A stretch of DNA of 64,000 bases from Chalara sp. BL73 (Eukaryota; Ascomycota; Leotiomycetes; Helotiales). A program made the translations under genes and the position numbers. Each line of letters opens with the position of its first letter. The stretch's first letter is position 1. The notes under the pieces are model-generated. The model did not search any database. It was not told the DNA's origin and saw only the letters and a program-made list of their open reading frames with translations. Shown here one piece after another: positions 47,650-59,150 of the stretch. Location: NCBI GenBank assembly GCA_918026815.1, contig CAKJVC010000003.1:372001-436000 (forward strand). Direction: 5' to 3'.

Positions 47650-50600
47650 TGGGGGTTATATTTCGATATGCACGGAGTTGTGAAGGCGTTCACGGATCAC
47701 TGGCTGCATGGCATTCTCGGAGCATCCTACTCAACTAGGTAGTCTAACAGTACGGTACAATCAATGGCAATATCATGACCTTCTTCAGAGAAGCAGCTGC
47801 ACAGAGCACCGCTACAGTATACGCTATAGTACAACCCAAGTTTGATTGCCACATAGTAATCCGAGTATTCATGTTTTATGTGCAATACCGGTTTGCTGTT
47901 ACATCATTCATCCCCTGGGAACAGTCGTATTAATTGTCCATAAGAAGCACGTGCCCTCTTTCCTACCGTGACTTCTCGTTTCTCTTGTAACAAAATTCCT
48001 GGACTTCTGGACTTGAAGGATACTCTCAGATCAAAACCCTCATGTGGCACGATGTCCGTGCCTCCCTCTTACCGTCCTGTTGCTACTGCTGTAAACCACA
48101 TACTGTTGCCATATCCGTTTCCAGTGGTCCGCCTTCTTCTTTGCATAACCGTCCCTCCTTGCATGCTTCTTTACCTAGTACTGTCTCTATTCGCGTACGG
48201 TGTCTACTTCTGTGCCTTCAGACTCACAATCGGCTCTCGTACGCCAACATATACCACAACGTCACCTGCAACCCATAGATAGTAAATCAACATCAATAAA
48301 CGTACTTCTATCCTGTTATACCATATTAGTCTCAAAGATGTGTAACAATACCGCACTATAAGCAAACCTATAGCTACTATTTCCCTCAGACCAGCTCTCG
48401 CTGTTGGCCACGAACTCTTTACATTGGCATACCCATCAGCCATTGACTAATGCATACTATGCAATGCAACCACAAATGCATTCCATGTTTAAGGAACCAC
48501 CAAGCTTACTATAATCTGTCTTTTGGCATTGATTCTGTTGGCAACAGTGATACGAGCAGAAAGCCTAGCTCCAGTCGTCAAGGGCGAAGAGCTAAGACTA
48601 TACGATTCGGTGTTTCTTGATCAATGAATCTAACGAGCAGAGCGTGAGTAGGAAGGCACTAGTTTTCGGGCGAGCAAGATTTTCACTGCTACCAAATACC
48701 CATGCACTTATAGAAGCAAGCTGGATCAGACTATTTTCAGTCAATCCATTTCTTTTCACTCCCTAATTCAAGTGGAATTCTGCACTGAGATATGAAGTTT
48801 TTTTTTGTTAGTAACGACATACGTTTACTGCAAGTCCACGAATCTTAGCTGTTGCAAAAAGGACAAATGTTCCCGTTGGAAAAGATTCTCCCAGCCAAGG
48901 AAAGTACATCAAGGACGGATTCACAGGTGATGCGGGTGGATTCAAATTGGCAAAGCTGTGTAAAGCGTGCCATACAAAACCTCCTAGCCATAGTCCAGTA
49001 AGCACACGGTGGGTAATTGGAACAGCGCTCGAGTTGCTATTAATGGGAAAAGAAACTTAAAGTTCGCATACCGAAGGGAACAACCACCCATTGGGTCTGA
49101 GGACATTGTTTTTTGACTGGTAGGCGCGAGTTAACCCAGCCCAAGGACGCCACATAGGCTGAGGTTACTGTCCTCGACGGAAAGGTATTTGTTAACCCTG
49201 TATATGCTTGATGCTATTCACCTACAGGGAAAAGAGATGGGAAGTGCTTGGTGAATATATATTGTCGCAGTACAATTGTGTCAATGCTGCGAGCTCCCGC
49301 CATCGTATGACTTGGCATTGAGTGCAATTATACATCCATATCAAAAAGAGGAGGCGGACATGGTAGAAGGGCTCAACTGTGCATTTACCCGCACCAGCAA
49401 GATTTCTAGGACAAAAAACAATTAACAAGGGCTATGAACAACTAATTGATGGCTAAAATAGCACCGTTCTAAGGGAGAATGCCCGTATGGGATTGATTTG
49501 GTTCTGAACCTGGACAAGAGAATTGTCTCTAATGTGCAGAATATTAGAAGCATTCTTATAAACGCTATCTAGACCTTCTCCTATGTGGAATAGGTCTACA
49601 ACTGGTGGGGTTCTCCATTAAAGGAATTACTACATTCCAAGATTACGATCCTCTGAATATATGGAACCTAAGCTTCAATATCAATTCATGAATCATGGGT
49701 AGACACTCAAACAAAAACGCTCACTGAACGACTGACAGCGATCAAAAGACCAATTGCACATAGAACAACGTGCCGACCTCTCTGCTGGGGGCACTTTGAC
49801 TCCTGTCTCCTCTAAACTTTATAGAGTTCGCCCGACAATGTATGCAGAGATGCCGGCAGAAACTATTTTCATCAGATTTGACCACCCATTCTCTCATGAT
49901 TGTGCTTAATTTGGTCAAAACAGGCTCAACGTGGCATGATATTGAAACAGGCTGATCAAACAACAGACCAGAGGAATAAGATGAAGCAGGAGCATACGTT
50001 TCAGCAACATTTGTGGATAATAAAAAGTGTTGTTCTGCAATGACTTGCATATGAAGTTGCATGGAAATCTGCAATTCGACCTCTACATTCTGCAATGTCT
50101 GGGATTGCAATGCAACCACGGATTGTTCCTGCAGGTCCGAAGAGTCGTATCAAGCATTTCAGACTTCTTTAGAAGCCAAATTTCAGGGTCCTCGCGGATT
50201 TGCCGGCATACAAAGTAACGGGAAGATATCTTAGCCTCGGATACCTGCAATCTGTCATGTCTGACCAATTTTACACGGTGATTTCTGGCTCTGGCTCTGC
50301 CAGGCTATTCTGCGGCTAGAATAATCAGTGTACTAGCGTCCAAGAAGGTGAAAAAGACCTGAAGTGGTGGATTAGAAATTCGTTTCATCCTCGGAAAGGA
50401 GAATCGCCCACCTCCTCATACGGAGTACTTGCTGGATAGGTATTTGGAAGAGGTTGTGTTGTGTGCGGAAATTAAGTGCACATAAATTTTGTATATCGTT
50501 GCAACAACAGCAGGGTCAGTTCCTGCTAGCAGAAGGGGAGCACCCGCGTTGCCGGCCGTGGCGAGCGTGGCTAAGACCATAGAAGCCTTCTAGAAGATCT

Positions 50601-51536
50601 TCTGGGCACCACTCTCCCCCTGAAGTTTGTTGTTTTGGTTCGTTCGGAACTCATGGTCTGTTTTTATTTTTTAAAAAAAAAAAATTATTAAATTAAATTT
50701 AGTGGCCACGGATAGGTCTGATGATGGGCGGTGGTCCACCAATGACTCTGATCTTCACTACCAATTCCGTCCGTCGGGCAGGGCCTTTCGTCGTGGGCAT
50801 GCGTCAATAAGATGATGACTTTCAGAGTATTGTACGCGTAGCAATCCAAGCAAATCGGCGTTGTGTAGTACGAGGTCTGACGGTAGCATTGCTGCTCTTG
50901 CTCTGTGGTCTGAAGGCTGGCTGCATACTAGAGACCCAAGACCAGCACTGTATTGACCTAGAGCTTGCAAATGACCCCTTTATTAGCCACACAAGCTGAG
51001 TTTTCGCGGTTGAGGACGCGACTGCACCGCGACGATTCGGTCTTCAGATGCACATTTTTTGGAGATTAAACGATGCATGGCTTGGTGGCGTGCAACTGTG
51101 TTGGTGCTAGGCCGCTGTAAAAATGGATTCTCCGTCTTTGGTTTCAGTGATTTGCTACCCAATTCATGCACAGGCGGCCCGGCGATCTTTGGAGATGAAG
51201 CGTTGGGGGGGGAGGGTTGAAGGATTCCCCCCCCTTTAAACCTAACCAGTTGGAAAACCCTGTGAATGCCACAATGTGGGAGGGGCCCGAGAACAACTTA
51301 TATCCCATAAGGGAACGACTATACTTCAATAGAAACACCGCTTCTCCCACGTTTTCATTTCTTTTAGTTCCTCCTGTTTGTTCCTCCCTTTGACTTCTGG
51401 CATGCGTTAATACCCCGTACTACTTACTATTGGTTTTCCTATTTTCAAACACTCATCAAGCACCATTCGTCTCCCCTATCCTCGACCAACGCCCACCTTT
51501 CATTTCACATTACAGATCACTCAAAGCACAGCAAAA
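47650..51536. other. 3.9-kb gene-poor region
   Basis: The longest stretch without a secure gene. It contains a possible small-protein gene at 48737-49106 and an open minus frame at 49742-50119 whose product is Gln/Leu-rich and unmatched. An A/T tract lies at 50658-50700. No transposon ends, RIP-like AT collapse or RNA gene are evident. Confidence 0.45.
48737..49106 (-). CDS. Possible small hydrophobic protein with two very short introns
   Basis: I do not recognise this protein. Three candidate exons (49072-49106, 48823-49036, 48737-48784) join in frame to 98 residues. The start reads MSSDPMGGCSLRNSSAVPIT; the middle has LTGLWLGGFVWHALHSFANL, PPASPVNPSLMYFPWLGESF and TGTFVLFATAKIRGLAVN. The second intron has a textbook GTATGT...TACTAAC...CTCAG structure, and the first has GTATGC...AATAG. 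The weakness is length: 38 and 35 nt are below usual ascomycete introns. It could be a real small gene, a relic, or chance. No neighbour suggests a function. Confidence 0.3.
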
Positions 51537-52838
51537 ATGGCTGAAAAACCCGCAGTGCTCATTATTGGAGGATTAGGATATATTGGTCGTTTTTTGGCCC
51601 TGCACATCCAACAAAATAACCTAGCATCAGAAGTACGACTCGTCGATAAAGTGTTACCACAGTTGGCGTGGCTAGCACCAGAGTTGGAAGAAGCATGTTC
51701 ACAAGAAAAGTTCATGCAGGCCGATGCCAGCAAAGAACGTGAGTGTCTGCTTCTAGCCGTCTCATGTTCGCATCATGCGATCGATGAGCCCCATATATTG
51801 GTGAATTCATGCGCTGACTTCTCTTTTCTGCAACAGAATCCCTCCCCCGCATATTCGACCGCTCAAATGGCAAGCAATGGGATTACGTATTCAACTGTGG
51901 AGGCGAGACGAGGTATTCACAGGAAGATGAGGTCTATAAGGTGCGTTCGCTAGCATTGAGTGTCGCAGCAGGCAAGGAGGCTGCGAAACGAGGTGTGAAG
52001 GCATTCGTAGAGTTGAGTACGGGCATGGTGTATAAGTCAGACTCCCAGCCGAGCAAAGAGGGCGACAAAATAAAGCCATGGAGTAAAATTGCCATTTTCA
52101 AGCTGGAAGCCGAGGAGCAATTGTCGAAGATCGAGGGGTGAGTCTCTCCTAATCATTTGTCGGAAAACTGATGAGTAATTGGCTAATTCTGGACGTCTCA
52201 GCTTGAACCTTGTAATCGTCCGACTGGCTCACGTCTATGGCCCTTATGCGGCTCAGTATGTTGCTACGACTCTCTGCCTGGCGAGAGTTTACCAGGATCT
52301 ACAAGAAGAAATGAAGTGGCTCTGGACAAAGGACTTGAGGATCAACACTGTGCATATCACCGACGTCACCCGAGCACTCTTTGACATTGCCGATTGGTAT
52401 GCGGTTAAGAACAAGCCTAATTGGGACGAAGCATCTATGGGCAAAATCCCAACCTTCAATGTTGTGGACAAAGGCCAAACGTCTCAAGGGAAAATGGCAG
52501 AACTTGTTGGAGAGTTGTTCAACATTAAAACAGGATTCCAAGGTCAATTGATCAGTACATTTGCAAGGTTGAACATGGACAGTGTGGTAGATGATGTTAA
52601 TGAAGAGGTATTAGGACCATGGGCCGATTTACTGGAGCACGCAGGAATCACTCGGCCAGGTCCCTTAGCTCCATTTATGGAGAAAGAGCTACTGAAAGAT
52701 ACTGACCTGAGCATGGATGGCAGCAGGCTAGAAAAGGTCATTGGTTTCACATACCAAAAACCTAAGATCACGAAAGAGCTTCTCCAGGACATGATCGACA
52801 GTTACATTCGAATCAAATGGTGGCCAGTACACCAGTAG
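51537..52838 (+). CDS. NAD-dependent epimerase/dehydratase family (extended SDR) protein
   Basis: A Rossmann-fold extended short-chain dehydrogenase/reductase-like protein. Three exons (51537-51738, 51837-52137, 52202-52838) join in frame to 379 residues. The nucleotide-binding loop is IIGGLGYIGRFLA (glycines 11, 12, 14, 17). Further family positions are FNCGGETRYS (about 86-95), ELSTGMVYKSDS (about 126-137) and VRLAHVYGPY. The usual catalytic YxxxK is not intact: the aligned segment PWSKIAIFKLEAEE has Lys156 but Ile152 where Tyr is expected. Fungal relatives with similar KPWSKIAKFKLQAEE-type text are annotated only as epimerase/dehydratase proteins. The substrate is unknown, and NAD(P) binding without classic catalysis is possible. 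Confidence 0.85.
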
Positions 52839-53712
52839 GAAGTTCTAGGTTCTATAATTTCTTTAGCGGAGCCAGGTTTTACGAAGGATCGATGAGAAAA
52901 CGGCACAAAAGCGATGCAAAGCACCAACAAACGATTAACGATGACGAGTAACGGATGTACAAAAGATTGATAGCAATGGACAATACAACAATACAATACG
53001 AAATATTTCCTTTGTGATATCTATTGTATAGCATAAGGATGCTTGGTGAGGCCGTTGGGCTCTGTTTGTATAGTAGGATTTCATTGCGGATTTTATGAAC
53101 CCATAATTACTTAATACTCTCCTGTATTTGTATGTCGAATAATTTTCAATTTAACACATGAAACTTTCTATACCCTTGGCACGATGGAGCCGAAACGCCT
53201 AGTCAAATCGATTCCTCGGTCTGAAGGCTCATATCTTACCTAGTCCTAGACCCAGGAAGAGACAATGGCCGAGTATCTACATCTTGGTTCCTGTCTTTAC
53301 CCAAGGTATGACTCAAGATTTGGAGGGAGATGGTTTGTGCATCGCTCCAAATGGATCGCAGGCTAAGTTTGTGAAGATCATGTGCAGAATAAACTTAAGG
53401 AAGTCAGTACTTGAATACCGTAATAACGCCGCATCTTATCCCAAAGAGCTCTTCCACTACTAGTTATGTGCCGTGAAGACCTCTATTCATGTTCATAAAA
53501 GTGCCTGAGCATAGTAGAAGATAATCCTTATTGATTTCACAAGAATGATATAATGTACTAGGTTGATATCAAGAACTTAGGGAGACTAGACATGGACTCA
53601 CAATTGCGGATAATTCGTCCGTAGACTCAGGAGGCATAACAGCTCTACACCAGGCAGGGAGAAGTTACGATCCTCAAATATCTTCTATTCGTCCCTTATT
53701 TTCGTTTCTATG
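52839..53712. other. Spacer between convergent SDR and CAP2 genes
   Basis: 874 bp of AT-rich 3' flanks. No gene seen. Confidence 0.6.
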
Positions 53713-54693
53713 TTACCGAGGCTTCATCGAATTGATCATCTCCTGGTGTGTAGCTTTATCCTTATTGGCCTCAGTCAATGGGCCGATACTCCTTAAATCA
53801 CCCACAACATCCTTCGCCTTCCCAAAATATACCTCCTGCAGCAGATTGCGCATCTTGAGCTCCATATCTTCCACCAACTTGCCAATGTTTGCAATATGTG
53901 AGGTATCATCATCAACATTCATGTCAACCTCAACCTGTCTCGTCATATTACCACTGAGATCCATTTCGCCCAACGCTTCGCCATCAGTTGACAGATGCAG
54001 GATGACTGTGCTCGTGAGTTTGTAATGTGCTGTACGAGCCCGATCTACCGACTCAAATACGTGAATCGAGTCCCAAGTGCCTTCACTCTTACCCGTCGGT
54101 GTAGCCACTGCATCTTATCAGCACCATCATACCCAAACAACACAACAACAACAAGAACAACATACCTTTCTTCAACAGCACAACCCCCGCAAATCCATCA
54201 TCTAGGTTCCAGAAGTAGACGCTTGAAACGCCTCCCTCATAATAGAGCTCCCGATAGACATCAAAGGCCTCGTTGGCTCTGATTTCCATCTTACGCACCC
54301 GTTCACTAGGAACAGCTCCTTCGCCGGCGCCCTCATTGTTCCCTTGGTCGTCTACGCCTCCTGCACCAGTGCCACCAGATGGTGTCTCGAATTCACCTGA
54401 CCATGGTGAACGGTAGGAGTCTCCGTCTCGGTTGTAGTCGCAGAGTAGGTAATCGCGGCCGGTCTTCCGGCAGCGGGCGATGGTGAGCGGCTGATCTACG
54501 GACGAAAGGAGATCCTCAGTGAGCGAGGGGACGAGAGATATGAGGGAGTCGAGGTGCTGAGAAGTGTGCTTGGGGTCAAGCCTGCGGAGGAGGTCCCTGG
54601 TTTATAATCAGTACAGGAGCCTCAATTTTGGAAAACAAAGTCAATCAAGGGTAAATCTCACAGTGCACTATCGAATTGATCAACGTCAGACAT
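53713..54693 (-). CDS. CAP2: F-actin capping protein subunit beta
   Basis: The beta subunit of the CapZ heterodimer that caps actin filament barbed ends. Three exons (54662-54693, 54166-54596, 53713-54107) join in frame to 285 residues, the usual length. Diagnostic text includes [80 protein letters not shown], and [20 protein letters not shown]. The insertion rich in Gly/Glu after the [10 protein letters not shown] segment is common in fungi. Introns are 65 and 58 nt. Confidence 0.96.
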
Positions 54694-55064
54694 TTTCAGT
54701 ATATTTAAATAGTACTGGTCTGACTCTGAGAGCGCAGACGTTCAGGTGTGAGACGTGGAGGGGTTAAGGTGACAAGGATGGGTCTAGCGAGGCAAATCAA
54801 GAGGGGTCCGTTTCTACCTCCTCCAGTGATGGATGTAGCTGGCATAAAATTTACCGCCTAAGAAGCAACATATAAGAAATAAAAATCTGGCTAGTTTATT
54901 ATTGTACTTATACTCAGTTATACAGCAAGCGGAATGCTATAGTTCTCCAAAGCACCATAAGCAATGCCCAAAAGCCATCAAATGCCACGACCCCTAGAAC
55001 ACCACCATGCGGTATCGCAGCAACTCCACATCACTGTACAACGCGAACGCCAAATGCCATATGC
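54694..55064. other. Short spacer between CAP2 and the LSD1-type gene
   Basis: 371 bp with the CAP2 promoter and the 3' flank of the next minus-strand gene. Nothing specific seen. Confidence 0.55.
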
Positions 55065-58000
55065 TCAAATCTCCATATCAGACCCAGAATCCTCGGCGTA
55101 CCCGACACGCGTTGCTGCTCTCCGCCGATTGCTGCTGTCCTCATTAGGGCCTGGGAGACTAGGGTACGCCTTCTCATATTCTAGCCTGAATTCCTGAGCT
55201 TCCTTGTCCCACTTCGTCGATTTCTCCGTATAATCTGCAAGAGCAGAAGCGTAAGCTTGCTTCTGAAGGTTGGCTGCATTGACGTATGGCTGCTTCTCAG
55301 CCTCGGAAGCCTCTGCCCACATTTTAGTCACCATTTTCTTGACTTCATTTGAAATCGGCTTTCCTTTGCCCGGTCTGCGTCCTTGATCACATTTCTTCTT
55401 CGCCTCCTCCCATTTGTCCTTGCTATATATACGGTAGGGATTCGCATAGTTGTTTAAAGGTTTGTATGGTCTCTCGCCTAGTTTCCTGCATGCTGCTTCC
55501 CAGATCTCAGCCTCGTAAGCATCAAGGCGTGCTTGCTTAGGATCCTTTTGAACCTCCAACGTCTCCGATTTACGTTTAGATTCTTTTGGTAAGACGAGGG
55601 GAGTTGGAATCTCAATTGCTCCAATCATAGCATCCAGTACTTCTGATGCTGCTCGTAAACCAGAGATATATGCACCGTGGACTGTGGCTGGGTGAGTGGC
55701 GCAAGTATGCTCTCCAGCAAAGAAGAGATTGCCTACAGGCTTCGCCATCTCTTCATAGTCATCTGGTCTGAAGTTTGCTCCAGTGTAAGAATAACTCCCA
55801 TAGGCAAATTTGTCGTTGCCCCACCTAGTAACAATGCTTTCGACTGGTCCGGGAATGTTCTGTCCATAGACACTCTTTAAAACAGTTGTTGCCTCTTCTA
55901 TAAGGTCTTCATCAGATGCTTTTTCCGTGTGAAAAGCTGCGTCTCCTGCCATCAATGCCAACAATATTGGTAGACCGGACGTTTCTGTGCAGTTGAACCA
56001 CTGGAAGAAACGACCTCTCTGTGAAAAGTATTCCCCTTGGTTTAGGGTAAACCGATTTGCTGGGTCACGGAGTGTGCCAAATATATCACGTTCTAGATTC
56101 CAGAAAGCTTCTTTGTAGACAAGTATGACTTTGTTGAGTATTCCAAAGCCGATGCGCTGTATTGCACCAAGCTTGAAATCAGGAAGCGGTGGCTGGAATT
56201 CAATATTTCGTTGTTTTAAAACACCCAGGGGAACAGTCGAAACAATGTAGTCAGCCTCAACTACCTTCCCATTTTCACATTCAATTTTTGACGTGGCTGC
56301 CTTGTCAGGACTGTATATTATCCGTTTCACATTGTTCTTTCTCCGAACGTCCAAAAGTTGTGGACACTTCAACAGACCTCTAGGGACCTGTTGGTATCCT
56401 CCAGTGACCATAGTATGCTTGCCTTCCCATTCGTTCCCGGCATCCAGATCCCAACCACCAAGGCTTAATTTGTTGCAAGTAATGGCATTGCTGTACTCCA
56501 AGTTCGCAATATGCCAATTCAGCAGTCGTAGATCAAGTGGTGCAAAGTCAATGAACCTCGAAAACTGGCGGATCGCTTCGTCCACAACAGAACCAAGGGT
56601 AGCATATGGAGAGTTGACTGCCCGCTCTAGGTCAAGGTCTTGTTCGATTCCTACGCCAGGTCGTAACTCCCAGCCGATTTCCTTCGCTCGAAAAGCAGCG
56701 GTATGTGCAGCAGGAACTCCTGGTTCGAGATGTGCTCTGCCCGTCAGTCTATCTGAGGAAACTGGAACCATCTGCACCTTCGTGGAATTTTCGGTTTTAG
56801 GCCCCCATTGCGGCCTAGATGAGCTTTCCTCAACTTCACGAATTGTTTTGAACCCTTCTCCACTCAGGTCTCGACCGGCGTCTAGGAGGTCCTTATCTCC
56901 CTCGACGGTCTCTGGAGTTGGAACCTTAAACTTGTACTCGCTAACACGGTCGAGAATATAATTGAACAATTGCTCAGCATGTTGGTCTCGGTCCTCCTCA
57001 ACTGGGTGCCCTGTAGCATCATAGATTGTTGTATCTGGTTTCAAAGCATGGTATGGTAATGCTAGTTGGCCCCGAACAATGATATTGAGAGGATTACCTC
57101 GATCGAAGCCTGTGATTATCATTCCTCCCATTTCCGCCGTGTGCCGGCTGCCTTTACTAAGCGTTGAATGGCCCGGCTTTGAATTGAAAGGACGGGAGTA
57201 CACTCTTCCACCGATTCTATCTCGACCTTCGAGCACAACTACGCGCGGAATCTCCTGGCCCATCTCCATGAAACGATTCCCGAACTGAGCAAACAAGCCT
57301 TCCAGTTGCCTGGCACAACCTAAGCCGGACATGCCTGCTCCAATAACCACAACTGTTTTTCTGGTCCGCCTTGCCAATTTGCCCTTCTTCGGACCTTTGG
57401 GCACATTTAAGTTTTCTAAACAGCCATAATTTATGTAACCTCGTCGTACAAGCCACTCATAGCAGAGATTGGCAGTATCAAACCAACGGACATCCTTGGC
57501 ACATCCGATGGCTTCTTCCCGCATAACTCCAATCAAGGGATTTCTCACCCAAAGTCGCAGGATACCATTTCTTATATTGAGATATGTTGTAACTTGCTGA
57601 TGGCTGATATGATCGCGAAGCATGGAATATTCCTCGGGATGCAGACCGTATGGATTCAGTCGTGATGACTCTCCTGCTGAGATACATTGCCTTGCATATT
57701 CGCTTGGTGGAATATCTGTGGGTATCGAGACCTTAGGCCGAACATCGTATATCTGACGTTTCGTAAACTTAGACTGTTCCGTTATGTACACACCAGAGAC
57801 CGCAGGAGACACTGCCTTGCTTGATATGGATGATGGGCCAGATGCGACTTCTTCATTTTCTGTAGTCATCGAAGAGGCCATCGAGGCGCGAGTACTATCA
57901 GGTCGAAGATGCACGTTTCCATTCACATTAGATTTATGAATGTGATAGAGCTCGGTTCTAAGATATTAAGGTTAAGTAAGGAGATCAAGATACTTTGAGA

Positions 58001-58363
58001 GTGCTACACGCATGGTCATATGAGTTTGCTGACATGGGGGGACACATACTGGGTAAAGGTATTGAAAAGTGATTTCTTATCTAACCGACTCACACGGGAT
58101 CCAACATCGGATGGATATTTTTGAGTGAAATTGATCTCTGGCGAATCTACGACGATGGAGTGAAGTGGCTGTTCGGCTGTGTTGACCGAATCAGTAACAG
58201 TAGACATTGATATAGCGCTACCACTACCATTCGCATCTGGTGTATATGAATCTCTACCAAGACTTGAATTCTCGTATATTGACAAATGCGAATCCAGTTC
58301 TTGTAGGCCCATCAACGTGTCATGATTAAGCTCATGCATCTGGGTATCCATCGTTGTTGCCAT
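55065..58363 (-). CDS. LSD1/KDM1-type SWIRM-amine oxidase-HMG box protein
   Basis: A flavin amine oxidase of the lysine-specific histone demethylase (LSD1/KDM1) class. Two exons (58050-58363, 55065-57957) with a 92-nt intron give 1068 residues. A SWIRM domain occupies about 183-285 (IPPSEYARQCISAGESSRLN, LRDHISHQQVTTYLNIRNGI, CYEWLVRRGYINYGCLENLN). The FAD-binding motif VVVIGAGMSGLGCARQLEG lies at about 307-325, followed by RIGGRVYS. GFGILNKVILVYKEAFW keeps the Lys that corresponds to LSD1 Lys661, and NLFFAGEHTCATHPATVHGA closes the flavin site. A C-terminal HMG-type box (about 915-1045) is present, as in S. pombe Lsd1/2. The tower (CoREST-binding) insertion is not obvious; fungal proteins generally lack it. 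Confidence 0.92.
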
Positions 58364-59150
58364 ATTTTCGGATAGAATATTGATTTGAGTGACGACTCCT
58401 TGACTATCTCCATCAAATGCAACACATCAATTTTATATATTCCATCGGAAGGTATCTCTCATCAATTAATTGGCCCTGAAAACTCTATCAAAGTACATTA
58501 GCATCTCTTCATCGTCGGAGCTGAAGATATATGTACCAGCACGTGGAATGAGTCTCAGTCTATCAAAATCAATATCCCTATATCCTCTTCGCAACGTCAT
58601 GCGCCCACTCTTCCAATCATATATATTCGATAGATTTGGTATGATTACTTTCAAGGGACTCGCAAGTCCTGGATGTAAGGGCTTGATATGTCGTACGATT
58701 TCGTGATATCAACTATTTGTAGTCAATCTGGACCGATGCGGTTGAAACACCCATGCAAAATCTTCATCACGTGCACATTCCAAATCTTAGCTCATAAACA
58801 TAGACTAGAAGAAACAATATTTTTCTTCCGGGTAAAAGTATGCCTTTATGATATCCATCTCCCGTGTCATTAATCGATAATTTCCATTGAAACTTATAGC
58901 CTCGAACTAGACTACAGTACAAGTTTAGCATATTGATATCGAGTGCTCTTTAGCCTCTATTTCTATTTGAAGGCAGTAATCAAAGTCTCCTTTAACAAAC
59001 ATTTATGATACATACAGTATTGGCGTATTGGCCAGGACTGCCTAGATTTACATATTATAGTATTATAAGAGCATATGCATGGAAATCTGTAGCAAGCATA
59101 AACGCTTCACCTCAAAAGGGCTTGGTTTATCCTCGAATTGGGACCATTTC
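58364..59150. other. Region between the LSD1-type gene and VPS33
   Basis: 787 bp with the LSD1-type promoter and the VPS33 3' flank. It includes the possible coding relic at 58466-58785. Confidence 0.5.
58466..58785 (-). pseudogene. Possible decayed coding fragment
   Basis: One minus-strand frame stays open from about 58785 to the stop at 58466 except for a single TGA at 58709-58711. The translation looks protein-like, with ECARDEDFAWVFQPHRSRL before the TGA and SGRMTLRRGYRDIDFDRLRL and FSSDDEEMLMYFDRVF after it. No family is recognised. It may be a gene relic, an unannotated exon set, or chance. Confidence 0.22.

Noticed and set aside
50411..50431. TACGGAGTA motif as a transposon terminus
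   Set aside because: It is a short motif frequently met in fungal spacers; no inverted partner, target-site duplication or transposase nearby.
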